A DNA stretch of 64,000 nucleotides from Brachionus manjavacas (taxonomy: Eukaryota; Rotifera; Eurotatoria; Ploima; Brachionidae). Of this stretch, positions 56,974 through 64,000 are shown in pieces. The notes below the pieces were generated by a model, which was given only the letters and a program-made list of their open reading frames with translations, did no database searches and was not told where the DNA came from. Both the position numbers and the translations under genes were made by a program. Every line of letters starts with the position of its first letter. Position 1 is the first letter of the stretch. Location of the stretch: contig JAHQIY010000014.1 in the NCBI GenBank assembly GCA_019054805.1, forward strand, positions 1,550,001 through 1,614,000, in the 5' to 3' direction.

Positions 56974-58517
56974 TTATGCAACAGTTGAGTTTGAATTAAG
57001 ATGACATAAAGGTGTCTGATTTGGACTCTTTAATTCATAGACAACAATGAAATATGATAACAAAGTCCCAAATATCTTTTTTTTTTAAATCAAAAAAATG
57101 GTTTATATATTAATTTTTAAAAACTTACTGTCAAAATAAATTCTTTATCTAAAATAATTTAAGTTAAAAAATTAAAAGAATTCGAAAAAAATTTTTATTT
57201 TGCTTACTAATGTTAATTATTCCAAACGCTGTCAGATATGGTACTCCATGAGTCAATTTGTTTATCATTAGATTAATCTAAGAGTTTACGAAAGTTTTAA
57301 TAAATTGATTAAATTTTCTTTATTTTTCCAATGCTTACTTTAAAACATAGACTGTTAGTAAATTCAGCTAAATTTACTTCAAGTAAATCTTCCAATATAT
57401 TTGAACATTGCTCTTGGATTTTTGCCCCGAATATCACAGTTAATAAGATAATGGTAGTGCCACTTACACCCCAAAATGGATATAAAATAGCCATAATTCC
57501 CTGTATACAATTACCATTCCAGTCACTCATTATATAAAGCAACATTAACACAATAGTTATATAAATCGATAAAGTGATTCCGATAAATTCTTGATAGCAT
57601 TTATTCATTTGTTGAATAATTTTGCAAATTTTCAAATGTTTTTTCCTCAACTCATCAAATTTATCCTCAAACTCATGTTGATTTTCTTGCAGATATTGTT
57701 TATTTGAAACCAGGATTTTGTTATTTACCAAATCTCGGAATTCCTGATTAAAATTTTTGAAAATAAAAATGATCATTTCGCAATGTGCTAGATAATAGCA
57801 TATTGTAATCATCCAAATGAAACTATTGTATGAAAAGATAATGATTATTAATATTTTATATGGTATATTATGTTTTGACCATGTTTCCTTGTGAAATGGA
57901 GCTAAAAATGAAGAAAAGGCTTCAAAAAAGTAATCTGGTCCAAAAAGACTAATAATTCCACTTACTGAATTAAACAATGATCCACAAAAACCTATCAGAA
58001 AATATATCAGAATTTTTTTTTTCAATACTTTAACTTTTATATTCGAATATTTATCTAAATAAAGTGACAATTCGTGAATTAATTGATTTTCTCTTGAATG
58101 CTTTTCTTGATTTACAAAAAATGCTGTTCCGCTTGCCACAGTTACTAAACACCAAAAAATAACAATAATTTTATAAACCAATTGAGCCGATAATGACTCT
58201 GATTGTCCATACCAAAATTCGAATAAGCTAAGTAAACGAGCAAAGTTGAGCCAAAGAATGACAAAAATTAGCAAAGAGTACACTTTTAGAAACCATTTAT
58301 CACTCTTTTTGTGATAAAGACCCACAATTCTCATCAAAATAAGAGGATATTTCATAATGTTGCAGTAGACCCTACAGTTTGATAAATCGACTTCTAGATC
58401 TGAACATCTACTATTAATAGTTTTTTTGAATATGGTGCAAATATTTTTTCCAGGGCTTATAATTTCGTTATTCTCCGATTCGAATGTAACCTTGTCTATT
58501 TTATCTTCTTTTTTCAT
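56974..58517 (-). CDS. Gustatory-receptor-like seven-TM protein, paralogue 1
   Basis: Exons 58517-57339, 57277-57208, 57148-57129 (20-nt microexon) and 57075-56974 join in phase to 456 aa. There are about seven hydrophobic segments: VYSLLIFVILWLNF, KIIVIFWCLVTVASGTAFF, ILIYFLIGFC, ILIIIIFSYNSFIWMITIC, ITIVLMLLYIM and VSGTTIILLTVIFG, plus the last one created by splicing (IFGTLLSYFIVVYEL). The end resembles the TYxxxxxQF motif of insect Gr and nematode GUR proteins. The N-terminus is cytoplasmic and charged, as expected for the inverted topology. Ligand is unknown. Long stretches are identical to the paralogue at 62399-63900. Confidence 0.75.
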
Positions 58518-60090
58518 CTTATAAAAATTTTATCTATTATTTTAAAAAATTGATATTTAATATTTTTGGCGTAAAATATATTTATAGAACTAATATTATA
58601 CTAGAACTTAGAAATTATTAATATATCAATTGATAAAAACAATTGCTAATATGATTTTATTAAAAAGCTTCTAAAATTCTAAAATAAGGAAATTTCGATT
58701 AAGTAGTTTATTTTTCTAGATTTTCCGATTTGACTTTATGATACAATCACTAATTTGAAAATTTGAATTTATTATAAACATCCTTTATTGTTAAAAATAA
58801 TTGAGATATTTTCCATTTTTTATTTTTAATTGCAATCATTTAATAAAATTTTGTCACATTTTGTTTCATCAAGTTATAAAAAAACAATGTAAATAAAATT
58901 TGAAATATTTTAAGCAGAAAATATCTCGATTGTGGACTCTTTTGAATTTTTTTGCCACCTCCAAATTCCTCTAATGTTATTATGGAGCAAATATTTCCTC
59001 GACTGGGAGAAGAAACATCAACATTAATAGGAAACAGATATAAAAACCTTGATAAGAAAATTGGGAACAGAAATCGATGTTAGACTTTAAGTCAGAATGG
59101 TAGAAGCTTAGGAACTCCTTCAGTAAGTAACAGTTATAATCATAAATACATAAATAACTCTGAGTCAAGCTTTTCACATATATCTAAACAAATATGTATC
59201 TATATATGATATAGATTAAGTGACCGAAAAAATAAACTTTTCTATCAAATTATTGAGTTCCAGTAGAATAATTAAATCTCAGTAAAAATTTAAATCCTCA
59301 GTAATTTTTTTAATCTTTAATTAAAAAAGTATAAAAATCTTAAATATTAATTAATTTTTTTTTTTTATTAAAATTAAAGTAAATAAAGAGATTTACATCA
59401 AGTTAAAATCACATCCCTTTGAAAAAAAAAATTTGTTAAATAAAGATAAAAAATCAAAATTTGTGATGAAATCAATATGCATTTTCGAATCGATACGTGA
59501 ATAAGTAGGTTTTCGAACGAAAAACAGCTTCGAATATAATATTTGAATATAAAAAATTTTATAAAATATAATTAAATATTATTTCATTTTTAATTTAAAA
59601 ATTGAATCTCTAAAACATTCGAATTAAAATTTGAAAATAAATTTGAAAATAAAAACGAATATTATAAATATTTGATTTTTTAATTGAAAAAACAAAACAA
59701 TTTAAAGAAAAATTTGAACAAAAATTTTCTAAAACTAAATTGAGTTTTGATTCTGTTTGGATACCAATTTCTATGTCAGATTTTGAGCAGTCAGCAAAAC
59801 TCTTCTAAAATTTCTTAAAATTTTCTTGACTTTTTTGATTAAGATTGCCCTTTATAAATACACAATTCTCGACATAAAAAAATTCTTCTTAAGGAAATGA
59901 CAGTGTAGGAGTGCAGAAAACTCAAATTTATCGATTTATTCCATTTAATTTAAGCAGAATAATTTGAGTAAGAAAGAGTTAAGTTTTAGAGACCTAAAAA
60001 GTGGTCGAGTATTTAAAAAAAAAATAATATCTAATTTGAAACATTTAATTTTTTTTAAAAAGGCTAATTATAGAGAATAGAGAATAAAAT
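58518..60090. other. AT-rich spacer between receptor paralogue 1 and LINE piece
   Basis: A 65-codon minus frame at 58980-59177 has no support. Nothing else is recognised. Confidence 0.4.
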
Positions 60091-60093
60091 AAA

Positions 60094-60605
60094 CTATTGA
60101 CCATTTCCCAATCGAAGAATCAATTTCTATGGGCTATCAATTAGAAAATAAATCAACATCTAAAAAATTTAACTATAAGAAAGCGAACTGGCAATTATTT
60201 AGCGAGATTTTAAATTCTCAAATAGTTATTATCCCTGAAAGATCAATTTCTATAGATCAATTAATTGATAAATTACAGAAAAAAATCATTTCTGCTTCTC
60301 ATAAAAGCATTCCTTATCTTTCTCAGAAAATCTACAAAACCAGCCTTCCCCCGAACATTGTTAATCTTATAAAAGAACGTAGGAAAGTAAGAAGAAACTC
60401 AGACATTTAAAAAAAATCAGACATTTAAAAAAATTTATTCTGTTATTCTCTATTTCAATATATCTAATTTAAATTTTCTTCTATTATAATCTTTTTTATT
60501 TTTATTTCTCTTTCTTTTTTATATATTTTATTCATTTTATTTAATTTTTTTCTTTTAATATGAAGGAGCATTAGCTCGGTACAAAAAACAAATAAATAAA
60601 TAACT
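60094..60605 (+). mobile_element. Internally deleted LINE copy
   Basis: The frame from DHFPIEESISMGYQ (end of the endonuclease) through WQLFSEILNSQ, ISASHKSIPYLSQK and PPNIVNLIKERRKVRR stops at 60410. It is then joined almost directly to a 3' end with GAAGGAGCATTAGCTCGG and a (AAAT)n tail at 60562-60605. The whole RT is missing. A duplicated TCAGACATTTAAAAAA (60399 and 60418) marks the junction. Confidence 0.7.
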
Positions 60606-60899
60606 AAAGTATTATCTTTATAAGACGAATCATATTCTTTGACTATGTTTTGGATACTTTCGTTAAGCAATAAATATTTTGGCTTTCTTTTATAAATTAC
60701 CTCAGTTTTCAATCTATTTCTGAAAAAAAAGATTTTTGATTGAACTAAGTCTAAATTAAAATAAAGATTTCTTTAAAAATAAGTTTAAAAATTCAATCCG
60801 GATCCGTCTTTTAGTTTGTAGAAATTCGGAACCGTTTTTTAGAACTAAGTAAAATCCGTGAAAAAAATAATCCGTCTTTTAGGTATAACCCGTCATTAC
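60606..60899. other. Spacer, nothing firm
   Basis: Contains a short repeat of the word CCGTCTTTTAG (about 60805 and 60873). No gene. Confidence 0.35.
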
Positions 60900-61140
60900 A
60901 CCATTTGTTGCTGAAAAGGCTGTGGAAAAATTTTACTGCGGTCCCAAAGTCAGCTTTCAAAATTTCTGCCTAAACGCCATCACTACATGAAGCTTTACTG
61001 TGCATCCAAGTCTTCACTCCAGCCTCTAGTTCCTTTTTCTGGTAAATTTGATGTCAATATCCTGGTCAATGATAGCGGATTCAGGGTGTTTGCTTTCTTT
61101 AGGTTCTGGTCTATTTAGAACATCTTTCAACTACTCTTTT
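60900..61140 (-). mobile_element. RTE-like LINE RT fragment
   Basis: The minus strand reads LKDVLNRPEPKESKHPESA, then a D-I-D-I-K strand and, after a gap, SDGV-AEILKADFGTAVKFFHS. This corresponds to the region before the RT fingers in RTE-type proteins (family pattern LNRPEP ... GIDGVQAEMLKA). Stops and shifts are present. Confidence 0.6.
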
Positions 61141-61374
61141 TGTTTTAAATATGATTGTTTAAAAAAATTAATATTTTAAGAAGGTTGCAGTTTATATCAA
61201 AAAATTAATTCAAAAAATGAGTTTTATCATTTTCCAAACATTAGTTTAAATTTTTTAAATTTCGTAAGAAAATTCGCATTTTTATATTTTTTATCATGAG
61301 TTTTGAATATAAGATAAAAAAATTTTAGTTTATAAATAAAATGATTTCTACTATTTTAATTAATTTTAGCAAAA

Positions 61375-61755
61375 ATGAATAATAATTTCAAGCATCCTTT
61401 TGAAAATCACCATCATCACCACCATCACCACCATCGTCGTCCTAATCGACCTTTTTTGCCAGTAAATAATCAGATTTTTGTGAAAATTTAATTTTTATTT
61501 ATAAATTAATAGATACCCTTTGTTGTTCCACCAAAGCCACCACAGACAATTATAGTTCGGCCAAAGCCACCACCAACAATAATAGTTCAGCAACCATACA
61601 TTCCACCACCACAGACCTATTATCCTCCTCCATCTTGTCCTCCTTCTTCATATCCTAAACCTCCTCTATATCCATCATTAAAACCATATGGAAATCAATC
61701 AAATAAATCAATAAGACCAGATGGAACTATATATGGAAACCCGTACAGAAGATAA
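61375..61755 (+). CDS. His/Pro-rich small protein, two exons
   Basis: Exons 61375-61461 and 61513-61755 join in phase across a 51-nt intron to 109 aa. It begins MNNNFKHPFENH, continues with nine consecutive His and then RRPNRPFLP. Exon 2 is proline-rich with a near repeat (PPKPPQTIIVRPKPPPTIIV) and PPP/YPP runs, ending DGTIYGNPYRR. There is no signal peptide. Splice sites, clean phase and low AT for this region support a real gene. A TTTTAG acceptor lies 5 nt before the ATG, so a 5' non-coding exon or trans-spliced leader is likely. Metal binding by the His run is plausible. The family is not recognised. Confidence 0.7.
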
Positions 61756-62398
61756 AAATTAAAATTTACTAAAAACTAAATACAATGAAATGAATAGAGC
61801 ATAAATTTTTTTTTTAAGGTTTTAAGTTAAAAACTTAATTTTAAAATAAATTCCAAAATTAATTTTTCCCTGAAGTAAAAAGAATACTGTTTTATAAAAT
61901 AGTATTACCTTGTTCGATATTGCAGTCTCAGAACCTGCAATAAAACTTTAATGCAGGCAATAAAGATCATTTAACATATCTTACTAAACTTTGGACCACA
62001 GTGTATAATCCAAAATCTTAGGTCAGTTTCAATATCAAGTTTTTTAAGTTTAATTCAGAATTTAAACTGGAATTTCATTGAAATTTCAAAGTAATTTTAA
62101 AATTTTTTTGGTAAAGCAATTGAATTTGACAAGAAACAAAAAATATAATAATATTTTTATTATCTTTTGTAAAAAATTAAGTAAAATTTTAATTGTAAAT
62201 TTTTATTTTCTATTCTGCCGTAAATATTTGTCTTTTGATCTTTTGAAAAATTAAATTTTTGTCTAAGATTGCAATTGATCAAAAATTGAATTGATTTTAG
62301 AGTCTCATGAGCATAAAACATTCACTCAAATCAAATGAAAATGAAAAAAAGAAAAATTTTTGAGGAACCAAACTTAGGCTTTCGTGCACCAATGTAAT
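61756..62398. other. AT-rich spacer before receptor paralogue 2 3' end
   Basis: Nothing recognised. Confidence 0.45.
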
Positions 62399-63900
62399 TT
62401 ATGTTGAATTCTTTTGATGAATCGAAGAATGGTTAGAACTCTTAAGTTGATAAATAACTACAAAATATGATAACAAAGTTCCAAATACCTTTTTTTTAAT
62501 AAAAAATAGTTTATATATTAATTTTTAAAAACTTACTGTCAAAATAAATTCTTTATCTAAAATAATTTAAGTTAAAAAATTAAAAGAATTCGAAAAGAAT
62601 TTTTATTTTGCTTACTAATGTTAATTATTCCAAACGCTGTCAGATATGGTACTCCATGAGTCAATTTGTTTATCATTAGATTAATCTTAGAGATGCGGAA
62701 AATTCTAGTTAAATAAATTTTCTTTATTTCACCAATGCTTACTTTAAAACAAAGACTGTTAGTAAATTCTGCTAAATTTACTTCAAGTAAATCTTCCAAT
62801 ATATTTGAACATTGCTCTTGGATTTTTGCCCCGAATATCACAGTTAATAAGATAATGGTAGTGCCACTTACACCCCAAAATGGAAATAAAATAGCCTTTA
62901 TTCCTTCCAAATAGTTACCAGACCGGTCAGTTATTATGTAAAGCAACATCAGTAGAATAGTAATATTACTTAATAAAGTAATTCCGATAAATTCTTGATA
63001 GCATTTATTCATTTGTTGAATAATTTTGCAAATTTTCAAATGTTTTTTCCTCAACTCATCAAATTTATCCTCAAACTCATGTTGATTTTCTTGCAGATAT
63101 TGTTTATTTGAAACCAGGATTTTGTTATTTACCAAATCTCGGAATTCCTGATTAAAATTTTTGAAAATAAAAATGATCATTTCGCAATGTGCTAGATAAT
63201 AGCATATTGTAATCATCCAAATGAAACTATTGTATGAAAAGATAATGATTATTAGTATTTTATATGGTACATTATATCTTGGCCATGTTTCTTTGTGAAA
63301 TGGAGCCAACAATGAAGAAAAGACTTCACAAATATAATCAGGGCCGAAAAGCCTAATTATGATGCCTATTGAGTTAAACACCGATACGCAAACTCCTATC
63401 AGAAAATATATCAGAATTTTTTTTTTCAATACTTTAACTTTTATATTCGAATATTTATCTAAATAAAGTGACAATTCGTGAATTAATTGATTTTCCCTTG
63501 AATGCTTCTCTTGATTTATAAAAAATACTGTTCCACTCGCGACGGTTACAAAACACCACAGAATCAATATAATTTTATGAACAAATTCAACTGATAAAGA
63601 ATCTAATCTTCCATACCAAAATTCGAATAAGCTAAGTAAACGAGCAAAGTTGAGCCAAAGAATGACAAAAATTAGCAAAGAGTACACTTTTAGAAACCAT
63701 TTATCACTCTTTCTGTGATAAAGACCCACAATTCTCATCAAAATAAGAGGATATTTCATAATGCTGCAGTAGACCCTACAGTTTGATGTATTGACTTCTA
63801 AATTAGAGCATTTGTTTATCATTTTCGGCTTTTTTATCATTCCAATAACTTCAATCTTTAAATCATTGACGTTTGAATCTTTTAAGTATTTTTCATTCAT
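62399..63900 (-). CDS. Gustatory-receptor-like seven-TM protein, paralogue 2
   Basis: Exons 63900-62743, 62685-62616, 62556-62537 (20 nt) and 62488-62399 join in phase to 445 aa. Its gene structure is the same as paralogue 1 at 56974-58517, including the microexon encoding NKEFILT across the junction. The last exon gives VFGTLLSYFVVIYQL, close to the Gr C-terminal motif. The first intron (57 nt) is in frame without stops, so the frame runs on unspliced; the paralogue's equivalent intron has a stop, which supports splicing. Identical blocks with paralogue 1 cover much of the second half, while TM2, loop 2 and the last exon differ. Confidence 0.75.
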
Positions 63901-64000
63901 TTTATTTTTAAATTCAAATCGTTTTTGAAATAATTTTGTATAATTTTTGTCAACTTTTTATTTTCAGCAATTAACAATAATAATAGAAAAATTTAAATTC

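Noticed and set aside
58980-59177. 65-codon minus frame
   Set aside because: Isolated; hydrophobic composition of the type expected by chance in AT-rich DNA.
1-64000. CRISPR arrays, operons, ribosome-binding sites, bacterial terminators
   Set aside because: The sequence is animal nuclear DNA with spliced genes; no regularly spaced direct-repeat array was seen.

Overview
The window is nuclear DNA of an invertebrate animal. It is very AT-rich, most introns are only 48-60 nt, and the recognisable genes are metazoan: integrin-linked kinase, the ribosome-assembly GTPase LSG1, ARMC9, CNDP2-type dipeptidase, a CINP-like protein, an innexin, two gustatory-receptor-like seven-TM proteins, and a family of secreted PAN/C-type-lectin proteins. 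Base composition, tiny introns, innexin, and a load of CR1/jockey-like and RTE-like LINE debris would fit a monogonont rotifer such as Brachionus. That assignment is inference from composition and gene content, not proof.

Layout. 1-1391: 3' part of ILK (+). 1570-8200: mobile DNA. It holds a 5'-truncated LINE with a snap-back 5' end, a pogo-like terminal-inverted-repeat element carrying a mutated LINE inside it, a 0.4-kb palindrome, a perfect 119-bp inverted duplication of a Tc1/mariner transposase end, and a TACGTA-rich fold-back. 8208-13915: compact housekeeping block with LSG1 (-), a small Lys-rich gene (-), a BTB gene (+), a CINP-like gene (-), a small coiled-coil gene (-) and a secreted protein (+). 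13916-21500: sparse, with an LRR transmembrane protein (-) and two LINE fossils. 21526-30475: PAN/C-type-lectin genes 1-3, plus pseudogene copy 4 broken by a LINE junction and a hAT-type MITE; MULE, tRNA-SINE and LINE pieces lie among them. 34297-37957: ARMC9 (+). 38600-39440: LINE fossil. 40672-44025: lectin genes 5 and 6, tail to tail; gene 6 carries a Thr/Ser mucin-like minisatellite of about 370 codons. 44442-45833: innexin (-). 45834-53300: mostly repeats, plus one small hypothetical gene. 53850-55639: CNDP2-like dipeptidase (-), eight exons. 56974-58517 and 62399-63900: two mosaic-related receptor paralogues (-), with LINE pieces and a His/Pro-rich protein gene between them.

I rebuilt exon structures by hand from GT-AG boundaries, reading phase and known family alignments. 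Several last exons (CNDP2, receptors, lectins) are too small to appear as open frames on their own.

The least described features are the lectin family (fixed exon sizes, variable Thr-rich linker, near-identical 5' halves whose homology starts at the ATG), the receptor pair with alternating identical and diverged patches and a 20-nt microexon, and the young fold-back structures made from transposon ends.
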